Positions 12,007 to 25,162 are shown, counted from the first letter of the stretch. The stretch: DNA of 64,000 nt from Allacma fusca (GCA_947179485.1 OX359245.1:60809067-60873066), one strand, 5' to 3'. A program made the numbers and translations. Notes: generated from the letters alone by a model not told the origin.

Positions 12007-14691
12007 GCAGAAACATATGCTCTCGATGCACTACTGCTGTCTTCTGGAGCAGCTCTTCTGCTGCTACTACTAGAAATAAAGCCCAGACTGACGGGGATAT
12101 GTCTTACAATTAGCTGATTGTGAGCGGAGTTGAGTGGGACTGATTCTGTGAACATGCTGCAAATATGATGGCAGACAAAAGGCCACTGGCAGCATGAGTT
12201 AGCAAACAGAAGAAAATCGGTAAAAATTGTAAGCTTATCGTAAATACTTAAGTATTTCCCCATTAATCATGTAACTCGGTTCCCACGATTAATTTTCTTA
12301 CTGTGTGGATTAATATTATTAGTAGTTACTTCAAATTCTAAGAATCTTAAAATAAAACCCAGGTCATGGTGCGGCAAGGTACCTACCTGTACCTGTATAC
12401 CCATTGGTCCAATTCTGGGGTACTTTTTGGGTACAGGTACATTTCAGGTACAGAAACCCTTTATTTGATTTGAAAATTGGGCACAGGTGAAACAAATTCG
12501 GACCTGTTAATTTGGATACAGGTAATTACTCGTAAAGGTACACAATTTAGAAGTGCACCTTATGTACATATATCCACGAACAGTTCCAGGTAGTGTTTTA
12601 GTACCTATGAGGAGCACTAGAACTCTACGCGTAGGAAAATAAATCAATGATAGTAGAATTGTAATTTTAAAAAAAATGAATTTCAATACTTATTTACATT
12701 ACCTAAGCATTAGATCTTAAACAATAATTATTGGAATCGGAATTATTCCGATTCCAATTCGGATGCTAATTATTAGGATCCGAAAAACCAGACCAAAATT
12801 TTCCCGTAGAAAATACCCTGCGTTTTTCCTTACACAAAAGTTTACTTTTGCAAGTTCCATTACAAGTAGATATTGTAGGATTTATTTTGGCGGTTGGTTA
12901 TAATCACTGCATCCAATGTTATCCCTTATAACCCTGAATTTTATATCATGCCTATTTTATCCTATATAAGCTTATAAAGAAGATATGTGAATATCTTCGG
13001 CATTTTTTGTAGTGCTGCATTTGAAACTGAATGAAAGCCTCATACCCTATGAGTCATATGGTTATTCACATTCACACTCTCACTTATGTCCCAATTTCCC
13101 ACCCATCCGTTGAGGATTAGCATATTAGCGAGCTAGTCTTTGATATGGGGCATGGGGAGATTGTTACCTTAAACAAGCAAGCATCAGGTATAACGGTTCG
13201 CATGAATATTATCATAATTGGATATGTATAAAATGTACAGCTTGTATATGCACTACACACAAAAGTATGCGTGCGTTTAGCACGATCACTGATCACATTT
13301 CCGTATCATTTCGTTTACTTACTGTAAAAAACAGTAGATGAGTGCTTGCATATGTTCAGGCAATGCTTAATAATTACATTTGAGTGTGAATGACTCAAGT
13401 TCATGGTTGTATTATGGGGCTCCTTGAAAGCAGATCACACCAGCTATAAAATATACATACTTACATGAAGCATAAACGTGTATACATATCTGGGTACATA
13501 CTAGATCAACTGTTGTGAAAGACAAGTTTGAGTCCGAAGTTGTTTTCACGTTGTGGTAAACATTTTACAAATCTTGCTACCGTACATCACGCCAGACGGT
13601 TTAGCTGTACTCTGTAATTTGCACGCAAAATAACTTACGGGACCAGTTTGAATGCAAGGAGTAAGTACCGTTATTCAGGCTTCACAATAAACAATGCTCA
13701 AACAGGGTGCCAAGAACAAACACAACCCCCTCTCCATAGCCCATAAAAGGAGGTCCAGTAAAAAAAAAAATACATTGAAATCCCCCATAATTTAACAAAC
13801 CTTTTCCCGGATTTCTCAAAATTTGTTTTCTCCCACCAAGCTCAAAAACTCTAGACACAGCGGTTATTCGGAAATGAAGCGATGTCAGAGTCTTTCTGAA
13901 AAAAACTGATTTTTTCCAAGTTTAAAATTGCTAGTTTGTAGGAAATTTTACAGGCTTTCCAAGGAGCTATCACACAAGTCTCAAAGTTGAGAATTTTGGG
14001 CACTACCTATAATAATTGAGAGCAAAGTTCAGGGAATTCTTCCTCCGAAGAAAATATACAGAAAAAGAGTCTCTCATCTTCCAATTTTTTTATACAGGGT
14101 CTGTCCTTCCTCAAAACATTTCCAGACCCTGCAATTGTAGCAAATCTCAAGAGAAATCCTTTGAGCCTAGTATCATCTTCCCCCGTTGGAAATTGTGCCC
14201 TTGGGAAGCAATCGAGCAAGGCAAGATCCAAAAAAATAAAAGGATATTTATTTTTCAGCACTTCATTAACCTTACTTATCTCACATTATTTTTCCTTACC
14301 TGAGACGCATCCTTTCTTAGCACCCCGTCTTGCAAGTATGCTAATGCCCCAGTAAATTAACGATCATGTGTGTACAAATCGAAATTGAACATCTCAGATT
14401 TCAGATATACCCCTTCAAATACATTTCTAGTAATTACATACCAGAGTTAATAATTTCTATGACAATTAGCCCCACTACTAACCTGAAAATGTCATGAATG
14501 AAAAATGCTAATTTATATGGTCCAGATTTCCCAGAAGAACCCTCACGAAATAGGGGGAAAGTCAAGGTCTCTTTCTTTATTGTGGCAGTGAGTCCTCGTC
14601 CATTTGCCCAACAGTAGGTGATTGGGATTAGGAAAGTAAATATCAAATTACTCCCTTGAGGAACTCTTTTTGCACAATCATATCGATCGGG
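12007..14691. other. Intergenic with repeat remnants
   Basis: No gene recognised. A stretch at about 12365-12605 is rich in GGTACAGGTAC-like words and ends with 'gtacctatgaggagcacta', similar to the terminus of the element at 45221-47127; it is probably a decayed relative. About 13790-14000 shares phrases (lttttaggctttcc-type run, 'tctcaaagttgagaattttgggc') with repeats near 19850 and 60960. The open frames near 14010-14300 show no splice context. Confidence 0.4.
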
Positions 14692-16043
14692 ATGCGGGGA
14701 TTACTTACTCAAAACATTGTAGCCAAACTTTTTTCCCTTACGTGGTTTGGACTACTAGTCCAAAGTGAGACGATTACCATTTATGAGCATGTAGGAAGAC
14801 AAGGTAATTAATATGTCAATTGTTGAAGATTTTGTTACTTGAATAATTATTCTAACTGACAATGAACCTCAAGAGAGATTTTTGACCCTTTGATTTTAAA
14901 TGGGATTGTGTTTCTATTGCTTTGACAGGAGATTCCCTCCAGATGTCTGTTGAAGGATGCACTCCTTTCCCGACCCATCAGAGCTGGAACGATCGGGTAT
15001 CGTCCATTGACAATCACGGGAAATGTATCACACTCCACGATAACGGAGATTGCTCCGGAAGATACATTGATTTACTCCCAAGGGATGCGGATCAATTTAA
15101 TTTATACTCCGCAAAATTTGATGACATGGCTAGCTCTGCCAGCCCTTGTACTAGGGACTACCGTGGAGTGCACAGTTAATTTGATTTGTCCTTAAAAGTC
15201 ATAAATATTTTTTATAATTACATGATCCTAATTTATAATTTCCTATCCGCAACAATATTTCCAAAAAATTTTTACAATTTTTCTCTAACAGTTGAAGACG
15301 GACATTATTACATTGAAAGTACAGAGGATGATTCTGTAAGACTTGTCAAAATAAATCATATTTTTTTTTAAATTTAAGCGAGATTTTTAAATCCCACAAA
15401 TTAAATAAAAATTCACAAATTTATTGTCGCAGGCGCTCACAACCGAACCCCAAAGAGCTGGAGATGCGTTATCCCAAGTTGTGATGGAGGATGCAATCGA
15501 CGCTGAGACTCAAAAATGGGCAGTTGCGAAGTACAGTAAGTGATGGGACATTTAAGCTTGAGCTTGTCTTGTTTGGAGTTAGATTTCCTGTCGGGGTTTT
15601 CTGATTTGATTGCTGATCTTAAATTTTGATGTTTGGACAGATAAGTCGTCAAAAGTGAATGGGTATACGGTGATTCCGAGGAAGCACAAAATCAATCCGG
15701 TCACGACGAACGTTCGGGAACGTGGTGATGTGAAGAACATTTGGCATTTCCTTCCTGGTCTTGGTGGGAAGTACCGGATTTACCGACATACTCATCGGGG
15801 AGGAAATATCTGCTTGGTCAATAAGGGGTAAAAACAATTGTTTCAAAATTTATCATTGCTTTTGAGAGTTCTCTCTGTAAATTCCAAGTCCGTTTGATAT
15901 TCATTACAATATTTGACTTCCATGTGGACATTATTCTGTTCTTGTGGACTTTCAGGTTCGGAAATCCGGTAGGAGAAACTTTTTGTGAACACAGTGCTAA
16001 AAACCAACAGTGGGTGCTTCGGAAGGTGGACGCTGCTTATTAA
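14692..16043 (+). CDS. Secreted protein: βγ-crystallin-like plus β-trefoil lectin domain
   Basis: Six exons: 14692-14803, 14929-15174, 15292-15335, 15433-15535, 15641-15827, 15956-16043; 259 aa. The first exon gives a signal peptide (MRGLLTQNIVAKLFSLTWFG, cleavage probably near LVQS/E). Residues about 26-120 match the βγ-crystallin Greek-key pattern: ITIYEHVGRQGDSLQ, then WNDRVSSI, then a second key with CSGRYIDLLP and DDMASSASPC. The C-terminal half from DGHYYIESTEDD is a ricin-B-type β-trefoil: it shows Q-x-W-type repeats (TQKWAV, KNIWHF, NQQWVL). This is a carbohydrate-binding fold, not a toxin: no enzymatic chain is present. The expected role is extracellular, perhaps sugar binding or matrix. 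The end of exon 2 is the least sure splice (GTTAAT at 15175 or GTGGAG at 15163; both keep frame). AATAAA lies at 16215-16220. Confidence 0.75.
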
Positions 16044-16852
16044 TTGAGGTTCCTGAAGACAACATTTTTGTTATATTTTTTGATTTTAGATTTGTTACGT
16101 AGTAAAAGGCAAACAATGTACAGGAGTTCAAGACTTCGAATCGTTGAATGATCCTTGATAAATGAGTAATCTAATAATTATTAGAACTGAAACCCCGAAA
16201 TTGTGATACATGGCAATAAAATATTGTTTTGGCTGGCCAGATTCTAGCAGTATTTCTAACACCGGGAGTGTACATTATTATTCTCATACTGTCCCGACCT
16301 GGATCATACGTAGGTATCTCTAATATTGGGGATCAAATAATGCGGATAATTATTTTGAATTGTAAAATATTATTTATCTATTTATTATAAAGTCTATCAA
16401 TAAAGTGACATACTTCCCACACTCCAATAAACAAAACCAAATCAATGATGGTAATCAGTAACGTAATACAAGATCGAGAACCGCAGTATTAATGTCTTAT
16501 CGAACCGAAGATTTTCAGGTTTGATGATTCAGGGGGAATACTTCCATGTGCTACTGGAATCTGCTTTTGTGAGGCTCACTAAATATAAGCAAGAGGTGTC
16601 ATTATATAAATAATCTTAAAAATTACAAGTGAGGTCAATTTGTAACAGCTTATTTCTTGTGCTGCAATAGTCGTCCATGTACTTACTGACAATCAGGAAA
16701 GATCTCCAATAACAGATTTATTTCAGAACTTGATCACTTGTATCAAATATATTTTGTCAAAACAATAACTGAAATAAGTAAATTCCGAAACATGTAGCAA
16801 CATCATACCCAAATGATCTGATCTTCAACAACAGCAACGCTTCCCCTTTGGG
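16044..16852. other. Spacer holding convergent 3' ends
   Basis: Contains the 3' UTR and poly(A) signal of the plus-strand lectin gene and, from the other side, the 3' UTR of 4-TM gene A. Nothing else recognised. Confidence 0.5.
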
Positions 16853-17588
16853 CTACACTTGAGGGATCCGGGATGAGGCGACGGGAGACTTCAGTCCTTC
16901 AATGTGTGTGTAAACTATCCGAAGACCGAACAATTCCAAAAACATCACTAAAAAGAGAGTCGTTAGGACGGCTACCTTCTCTGGAAGCTTAAAAAAAGCA
17001 ATTAGACCAGCCAAAATAAGCAACGGGACCCCGCCACCGGTGACATACATCCACACCCGGATCATCCATTGGTGATTCTAATAGCGGAAATAAAATAAAA
17101 TAATTTCAAAATAAAATGTTGAATATTATATATCTGAAAGGAATAAGCATTCTACGTTCATGATTAAAATAACACTTACTTTCCACACTCCAAGAAGCAA
17201 AACCACATCGATGATGACCAGCAATATCGCAACTACGAGCGTCCAAGTGGGTGATGCTGTAGAAGGCAAATAAAAATATTTTCAGGTTTTTAGTTCTGAC
17301 CTTTTTACCGTATTCCAAGAAAAATAATATTATGTTACTGTCTCACCTCTCACCTTCTATTCCTGGACTCACGGGGACCCCCTGTACCAAGGCATGAGCA
17401 GTCACAACGACCGTAAAGAAGGAGCTGCACTAAAAGAATAAAATCAGAGATCATCTGGAAATTAAAACGTAAGATTTCATTCATTATAAATGATTAGAAA
17501 AGGGGAGTTACAAGCCCCTTACAATTTGAACAGCTGCCACTGCCAAGGCCCAGGAACGGGATGCACACCAGCAACGTTTCCAGTCCAT
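16853..17588 (-). CDS. Small four-TM membrane protein, paralog A
   Basis: Four exons, 17588-17523, 17429-17354, 17256-17180 and 17077-16853, encode 147 aa. The protein has four hydrophobic segments: LAVAAVQI into FFTVVVTAHAL; TLVVAILLVIIDVVLLLGV; YVTGGGVPLLILAGLIAFF; and VAVLTTLFLVMFLELFGLRI, followed by IVYTHIEGLKS and a short polar tail. The N-terminus CWCASRSWALAV is nearly identical to that of paralog B at 31299. All four paralogs in the window share four exons with intron phases 0, 1, 0. The layout recalls the arthropod 4-TM proteins of the LAPTM/DUF7027 kind, but I see no diagnostic motif and assign no function. Confidence 0.8.
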
Positions 17589-18031
17589 TTTGAAATGCCA
17601 ATGTGCTTTTGGGAAATTGTTCTTTTAGGGAGGTGCCTTATAGCGAGAGTTTAATAATTACTATTATTATTATTTTTATTATTATATTTATTGACAAATA
17701 ATTATTTTTTAAAAATCTAGAAGCAAGCCCCTTTTTTATGGACAAGCACTGGGCCTTTGTAACATCAGTGCTGAGCTATTTGTTACTTTACAAAGTAATC
17801 AATTAAAATAGGAGGAATATTTTGCATTATAATTTTCTGATGCCTAGGATGACGTGTGGGAGAGAATCTGGGCTTACAATCATTCTGAGACTGGAGTACT
17901 GCGGATGGGATGCAAAATTCTGAGACAAGTTCAAGATTCTCTTCCTTTAGAAATTATCGCATTCAATTTCCAATATATATTTTGTAGTCAGGAAGTCACA
18001 TTTGCAGGATCATCCAATTAGGTATGTACAG
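17589..18031. other. Intergenic, likely promoter region of paralog A
   Basis: AT-rich spacer upstream of the 4-TM gene. It contains a run of TTATTATTATTTTTATTATTA near 17660-17690. No core promoter element can be fixed. Confidence 0.35.
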
Positions 18032-18708
18032 TAGTGCTTGGAATGTTCAGGTCTGATCCAAGATTTCTGATAGGATCTGGTCCAAAGTGTATATTCGTTG
18101 AAGAGACAATAAAATGATCAACATGCTGTACAAAACCAAAGCATGTAAATGTGGATCATTTTGCCTCTTCATCGACGATATATTCCTTATGATTTGTTCC
18201 ATGAACTCGAGACACGGAACATGAAGGGCGGATTTCCTGGACCAGGAACAGATGTTCTGGTTCAGAACCGACCTTTTGTATCAAATATTAATGCCGGCGA
18301 AATATTGACAGCAAAATATCCCCTAATTAGTATTTATTCATTCAGTTTTATTATTAACATTGCTGAAATAAGCTCCTATGGTTGTCGCTTTTGACGAATT
18401 ATATTCTTCCACACGCTTTTCAGAAGAGTCTGTCGAGTTTGTAATTTGGTTCTACAAAATGGTCCGTCCCAATCCTTATGCAGGGGTGGCCCTAATGGTA
18501 CGGTGTGGACTGTTGAAAAAAATTCACTGGTCTGGCATAAATTTGTAAAAGGGACCATTCCAAATGATCCAACGTTTTGCACTGGACCGGATTAAACCAA
18601 GACTGGAGAACGGCTGTAAATATTTCGCCAGCATTATTATTCGGTCTGGTCGCGGAGGGGTGGACAAGACCAAAATTTCTGATCCGGACCGGAACATTCC
18701 CAGCACTA
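18032..18708. mobile_element. Probable non-autonomous element, GACCAGACC word
   Basis: The termini are inverted: left TAGTGCTTGGAATGTTCAGG, right in reverse TAGTGCTGGGAATGTTCCGG. Both subterminal parts are rich in GGTCTGGTCC/GATCCGGACC words. No matching target duplication was found (left ATGTACAG, right AATATATC), so it may be old or rearranged. A small hairpin repeat (18090-18184) is nested in it. A related but more decayed stretch lies at 55475-55901. Confidence 0.55.
18090..18184. repeat. Hairpin repeat, copy 1
   Basis: An imperfect inverted repeat with arms 'gaagagacaataaaatgatc' and 'gatcattttgcctcttc'. It shares sequence with the hairpin at 23318-23396 and with a fragment near 51029, so it is a dispersed miniature repeat. 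Confidence 0.6.
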
Positions 18709-21280
18709 AATATATCTAGAGTTCCTGGAAAAAACAGAACGTGTCAGGAAATGACCACAAGATATGCATACTTCGTGGAAGGGAAATACATAGCTCCGCA
18801 AGCTAGGAACATCATTTAAGCAAATTTATCGGGATTGGTAACGCTTAAAGCAACTAGAACCCTCTGATTACTGACGTATTTGTATTTTATTCATCAGTTT
18901 TTTTGCCCTTTCCCATATCCATGCCAAACATTCGGCGTATTCACCCCGCATTTTTTACTTGTATTTTAGGCCACATTATATACTAATAGGAAATTGGGAT
19001 TTAAACTATAGAGAATCATTAATTATTACAGAGTATTTTAATTATGTACGAGTGCGGTAGGGTAGGGCAGTGAAGTGTTTGCATTGCATGCATTGAATGA
19101 CCAATGCTCTGTATGTGTGCAGTCGTTGCGGTATTTTAAAGGGATAAAAATAAATATGTACATATGTATCTACGAGTATGGCATAAAAGTAAGAGATGAG
19201 AGTGAAGTATTGAGGCTGAGGCTGTCTAGAAGGGGAAAATAATTGCAGGCATATTTACTTATACGTGTTGAGGAGATAAAGCTGTCATGTATTTTCTGCT
19301 AAAAACAAGCGCACTTCTAACAAAGACGACTGAGGGTTACTTGAGAACATATTTTGAAATTTTAGAACTTTGCATCTGGAAAATATGAACACAAGGATAA
19401 GGGCTGCGGCATATGCTTCAATTTCCAAAACAGTTCAAAATTCCGTGGAACCAACAATATTTTACCGTTGAATAAAATTCTGTTACAAGATTAAAATGCT
19501 AAAATACCTTGTCATAAAATTATATCTGATAAGCGAATACGCCTGATTGGCTAAATTAATTCAAATTAATAATGGGAAAATATCAAGTTCAGAAACTCTC
19601 CATTCTGTAGCTTTGCTGCTGCAGATGAATTTCCCCAATCTTGCTCTCTAACCTTACAAGTTATGCCCACACTGTTCAACGTAGAGACTGCGTTCGATGG
19701 TTCCATGGAAAGTCCATAAAATGACCTTCTAAACAGTTTAAAAAACTAGGTTCGAAAAAATTCGCTGCTGATGAATTCTAATTCCGTGAAGAATTCAGAA
19801 AATTGGTTCCCACCCATGATCCCTGTAGCCTCAAAAAATCACCGAGGTCAAGGAAACAAAATTTAGATAATCTGGAAACGAATTTTTTACAAACTGGGTA
19901 AATCAAATGTTATATCGTAACTCGCTTATGTGAGCAAGAGGAGATACAAAGGCTATAAAAAAAACCTTTATATATTGTAAACTGAAATCGGGGAAAAAAC
20001 CTAATCCAAGTCACAAAACCAGGGTTTTCATACAAAATTATCAACGAATTTCAAAAATTCAAACGTTAACGGTTTTCATATACAAAAATTAGCACCACCT
20101 AACGCTGGCAAGCTGCACCGGGTAATAAAATAAAGATTCAACAAAATCAGGATTCTTCTCAGGGAAAAACATTTCTGGCAGGAAAAATTTCAATGGGAAG
20201 GGATTTTTTGGTGAACAGAGATTCGTTGACCTTATTTCGTGCAGGGATTTTCCATATTATTGCCCTCTTTCAGGGAAAATAGTTTTGTAACCAGGGATTT
20301 TTGAATGTGTTGATACATTTTAGTAGGAGTCTGGTAGGGAAACATTTTTCCAACATTGATTTCGACAACTGTTGGTCTTTTTTTTCAACAGTGATATTCG
20401 GAATCATTGTCGAGTTCCCTGCAGGGGCCTAAGATTCAGCGGGAAAATTTAAAAACGATCTCCTAGGGAGATTTACAAAGAAAAACTGTGACCCCCGTAC
20501 TTTCTCATTCCATGGCATATTACAATTTTGATAAACAAAATACAAATAATACTCTAATTCCAAATTGTCACCTACGCCCTCTACGCTGCAAACGTCACAT
20601 GCATTCAGTGCGCCTCCGCAATCTCAGAGTGCCCCTGAAAGATTTACGAAAGAACACAGAAAGATTTACGTTGTGCTAAAGGATGAAAAAAATCCAAAAA
20701 TCTTTATCTCTGTTTTTATTTAATTTTTATTAATTAAAAGGTTTATTACAGAGAAAGTACATTATATTTTAGATATATACAGACCCTCAATGTATCGACT
20801 AATATGAACTGACAATAGCCAGATGATAGCTAACTTACTTGTTTATTTATTTACTTCTTGATTCCTGTAAGTATTATATACTTATATATTACTTACACTG
20901 AATCCAGATAGTTCGAGTGTCAGTATCCATGTAATTAAGTAACAATAATGATAGTATTTCCAATGTCACGTTATTTACTCGCAATTAGTTGTAGGTTTAT
21001 TTAGCTGTCGTAAGAATTGCTAGCAATTAAATACTTAAATATAAACACAATACTTATGAATTTAAGTATTACAAAATTTAGTGCAATAAACATTTTAGAT
21101 TTTTTCACATAGCCTTTTGTGTAGCCTCTTTACGAAATTGTGTAATAATTTAATGATTAATATCCCTTTCACCTTGAAGGATTTACCTCTATTTTTCCCC
21201 TTCGACCCTCACTGTCATTATTTCTAAAACTTGATTTGTTCAAATCCAATAATTAATATAATTTAAACTGACACATTAAA
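18709..21280. other. Intergenic, one dispersed repeat segment
   Basis: No gene recognised. At about 19845-19955 a segment with 'tggaaacgaatttt...acaaactggg' is homologous to 61060-61165. The 63-codon frame at 20488 has no supporting features. Confidence 0.4.
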
Positions 21281-24017
21281 ATGTCCTTCGTTAAAATTAG
21301 TAACGAAATTCTATCTTTGAATAAAAATTCCCTGAGGACATTCCGCTTGCAAAATATCCTCTCCAGAAATAATTCTTACAGTTCCACTTTGCCTGACAAA
21401 TTTTACAATAATGAGCAGTTGGAGATGCAAAGAAGCTTAAAAAAGGTATTATTGACAATACTCCGCATTTTATTTACGATTACATTTCATTTCAAATATT
21501 GTGGAAATAATAGTGTAATATACTCTATACTAAAAACCTTTTTTAAAAGGGTACAATTTTGAACCTAGTGCTGAGAATAATTTTTGATAGCTTCAAATCT
21601 AAGATACAGGAATATTCATGTATTTTATTCATTGTTTGAAGATCATTGACACGGACATCAATCCATTTGTTGATGAGTGGGAAGCGAAGGAACAACTCCC
21701 GACGCATGAACTCTTCAAGAAATTGGGAAGCGCTGGATTTTTGGGAGTGAACAAACCTATTGGTACTTACTTGCATACGTGATTGATTAAAATTTTAAAA
21801 ACATTGAATTTTCAATAAGATCTGCAAAATTTTATGATGAGGGTAAATCATACTGGTTTTTGAAGTAACGAATATTTTATAATTTTTCTAGAATTCGGGG
21901 GACTCGGTCTGGATTACAAATACCACGCGGCAGTTTTGGAGGAAATGGGTACAATCAGATGTGGTGGGGTTCCAATGGCCATAGGAGTGCAGACTGATGT
22001 TGCCACACCGGCTCTGGCCAGGTATTAATTCATACAGTGTATTTTCGCAAAAAAGGGCACTCCTAAAAATGCAAAATGGGGATTGTACGGCATAACAGTG
22101 GGGCTGTTACAAAGGGAAAAATAAGTATGGGGTGAACGAAATGTCTTCAAAAAAAACTAGTAGGATTCAATTTATGGGAATTTTAACTCAGATTTGGCAG
22201 TGATAGGCTGAAGAAGGAATTTTTACAACCAGCAGTTCAAGGGGATGCTGTAAGCTGCGTGGGGGTTACTGAACCAGGGGCAGGGTCGGATGTTGCGGGG
22301 ATAAAGGTAATATAATTATAGGAGCTTCTACTTTGAATAGAAATTCCGTTCTGTCCAGATTGTTTCTGCGGATAATTTTGCTGACCCCGTCCCGTTCAGA
22401 TTACCTATTGGGACAATTCTGTTGTTCCCGTCCCAATTATCTGTAACAACTATTTTGTTGTCCTTGGAAGCGTCCCGTGTTCCACGGACGTCCCTGGAGA
22501 AGAGACGTCTTGAATTATGCATATGCAATGCAGAAAGAGTTTCCTCAAGTTGCTTTAAAGAGACTACTTTGTCAACAATTATGGGATATGTATTCAATGA
22601 TGCTGCTAATGTTTAATAGTTTTAAAAAAATTCCAAATTCAGAATTTTTGATGTTTCAGACACGAGCCATTAAAGATGGAGACGATTTAGTAATCACAGG
22701 GGAGAAAATGTGGATCAGTAATGGAATGCAGGCGGACTGGATATGTTTGTTAGCCAATACTTCTGAGGGGAAGCCACATAAGAATAAATCTCTAATTTGC
22801 GTACCGATGGACTCCAAAGGTATACACATTTTGCGATGTTAATTTTGAATTTTTTCTCCCCATTTATGAATGTCCAGGATTTCACGGTTGAAACATTTAA
22901 TTTACTGAGAAAGTTTGTGTGCTGATTGTTAGACTGGGGTTAATTTTGTTTTATTGTTTCTGATTCGATTTCAGCTGTAAAACTATCGTCTATGTATGTT
23001 TAATCTACACACTGATTTAATTCTGTATTACACGTTAATAATAATTAACGCTATTCTTTCAAAATATTTTTGACATTTAAAAAATTAGCATAATTAATTA
23101 TTTGTTGCCAACTTTCTTGTGTAACACTTTTTAGGAATAACCAGAACAAAGCTTAAAAAGTTAGGAAATCATTGCAGTGACACGGCCTTGATACACTTTG
23201 ACAGTGTGAGGGTTCCTTATGATAACATCATCGGAGATGAAGGTTTGTGGTATTTATATAAATACAATTATATTAACTTTTACCAACAAAAGCGACACAC
23301 ATAATGTACATACATGCTGTCATTGAAGAGACAAAATGATCTACATACTATGTTTTTGTACAGCATGTAGACCATTTTGCCTCTTCAGCGAAGATACTTT
23401 ATATATTATAACATTCATGTAAGTACCTAAATGAAGTAAATATATTCTGATTACAAAATATTTAAATAGGGTCCGGTTTCCTGTATCAAATGTTGCAGTT
23501 TCAAGAAGAACGTCTGTGCTTATGTCTATTGCTGATCAAGTCCATGGACCTAATCATAAGTCAAACGATAGATTACACAAGAAATCGAAAAGCTTTTGGA
23601 AAGTCGATTCTGGACAATCAAGTGGTGCAATTCAAACTGGCGGAGCTTGCCACTGAAGTGGAAGCTCTGAGAGCTTTGACATATTCTGCTGTTGGTAATA
23701 AAAATTTTAATGGTATCCGGAATCGGTACTGGCATTTTTACTCTGAATTTGTTATACATGAAAGATTGATTTGATTTTCAGATTTGCACATTCAAGGTGA
23801 GAATGTGACGCTACTTGCCTCTATGGCAAAGTTGAAGGCTGGGAGATTGGTTCGTCAAACAAGTGATACTTGCCTACAGTTTTGGGGCGGGATGGGGTAC
23901 TCTGCTGAGACTGACATAAGCAGGTACTTCCGTGACACCAGATTGCTCTCTATTGGTGCGGGGGCGGATGAAATTATGTTGCAGATTATCGCGAAAATCG
24001 CTGGTATTTCAGCGTAA
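21281..24017 (+). CDS. Mitochondrial acyl-CoA dehydrogenase (long-chain/IVD-type active site)
   Basis: Eight exons: 21281-21445, 21642-21762, 21892-22021, 22201-22306, 22660-22819, 23135-23242, 23470-23694, 23782-24017; 416 aa. FAD-dependent alpha,beta-dehydrogenation of an acyl-CoA in fatty-acid or branched-chain oxidation. The N-terminus (residues 1-40, rich in Arg/Asn/Ser, no acids before Glu9) looks like a mitochondrial presequence. Diagnostic stretches: FGGLGLDYKYHAAVLEEMG, the FAD/substrate motif VGVTEPGAGSDVAGI, GEKMWISNGMQADW, YTRNRKAFGKSILDNQ, and FWGGMGYSAETDISRYFRD. The MCAD-type Glu position reads IGAGADEI (Ala), while an acidic pair sits at FQEERL, as in LCAD and isovaleryl-CoA dehydrogenase. 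It most resembles the 'probable acyl-CoA dehydrogenase 6' group of invertebrates. Substrate unknown. Intron 4 contains repeat-like sequence that opens a false frame. Confidence 0.9.
23318..23396. repeat. Hairpin repeat, copy 2 (in intron)
   Basis: Within intron 6 of the acyl-CoA dehydrogenase gene. Arms 'gaagagacaaaatgatctac' and 'gtagaccattttgcctcttc' form a stem of about 22 bp with a loop of about 20 nt. It is a second copy of the repeat at 18090-18184. Confidence 0.65.
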
Positions 24018-25162
24018 TTTCATGAGCCTGTATTGTGACAATTATTATGGTTCCAGCTCAAGTAATAATTATATACATCCGGTAATATACACAAATTATT
24101 TTCATAAATACAAAAAAATGTGAAATTATATGTGAAAAATCTCACGTGCACATAACGGATTTGTTTATGGAGCAGTGACGATATAACTCTAGTTTTAAAT
24201 GTAATTATACTTATTTGGTCACACATAAATTGTGCATTATTTAAGCGTATACATAATTTCAATCAACTGTGGTTCTTGTATGTGCTTTAAAATTCCATTT
24301 GTTGTTACAGTTATTTTTGAAACTCACTTTTAAATATTAGACTTGTTTACTATTATTATTAGTACACATTCGGTGTAAAAATAAACTATGTTTTTGGTGA
24401 ATTAAACGCAATTATTTAAGTAACCATCAATAATTTAATATTTAATTCAATGCCAAAAAATATTAACTTTCATTGTGAATGTCACAGATTTCATTTCATT
24501 ACTACTTCTACTTCAAACCTCAAGAACAAATTAATACATACAATAAATTCGAATAAACATGAAATCTTAATCCAACGCTTCATCATTTATGTTGTTATTA
24601 GAAAACACACGAAGTCACCAGAAATTGTAGTACTTCACCTGTCAAATACTGGCTAATCAAGGGATGATATGGTCTTCGATTGCACAACTTATTTTGCACC
24701 CATACTACACAAGTGTTTTAAAATTTCTACTTTTCGATGAGTGCGCGTGTATAGTTACTTCAAGTTCTGGCTAATCTCATTCAGAAATCATGTTTTTGTA
24801 CATAATTATTATCTGTGTTTGCATCGATCTGGCCTCTCGAATTGCAGGTTGTAATTGCTGGATTTACTAATTAATAAGATTATCTAATCCAATTATATAT
24901 GTATCACAACATTGAAATCCTAGCGTCCAGAGAAAGTTTTTTAAACATTTTTATATTGACTTGAAATAGACAATTACAATTTCCTTAATGACTGGGATGT
25001 TGAAGAAAAGACCGAACCAACTGTCCCTACGAAGCATCTCATGAGCAACGAAACATCTGAAAAGTTTATTTCAAGCACTGTGGATGCCCCAAAATGAAAA
25101 CTCGAAAGCATTAGTTACTAATGATTGAAATTTTTATTAAAATTCTCTGATACGTCAACATA
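24018..25162. other. Spacer between convergent genes
   Basis: 3' UTRs of the acyl-CoA dehydrogenase (+) and NOP14 (-). The NOP14 poly(A) signal (AATAAA, minus strand) is at 25133-25138. No other gene seen. Confidence 0.5.

Noticed and set aside
22477..22659. Longer N-terminal extension of the frame before acyl-CoA dehydrogenase exon 5
   Set aside because: It is intron sequence: a good acceptor (TTTCAG) stands at 22659 and the family text begins right after it.
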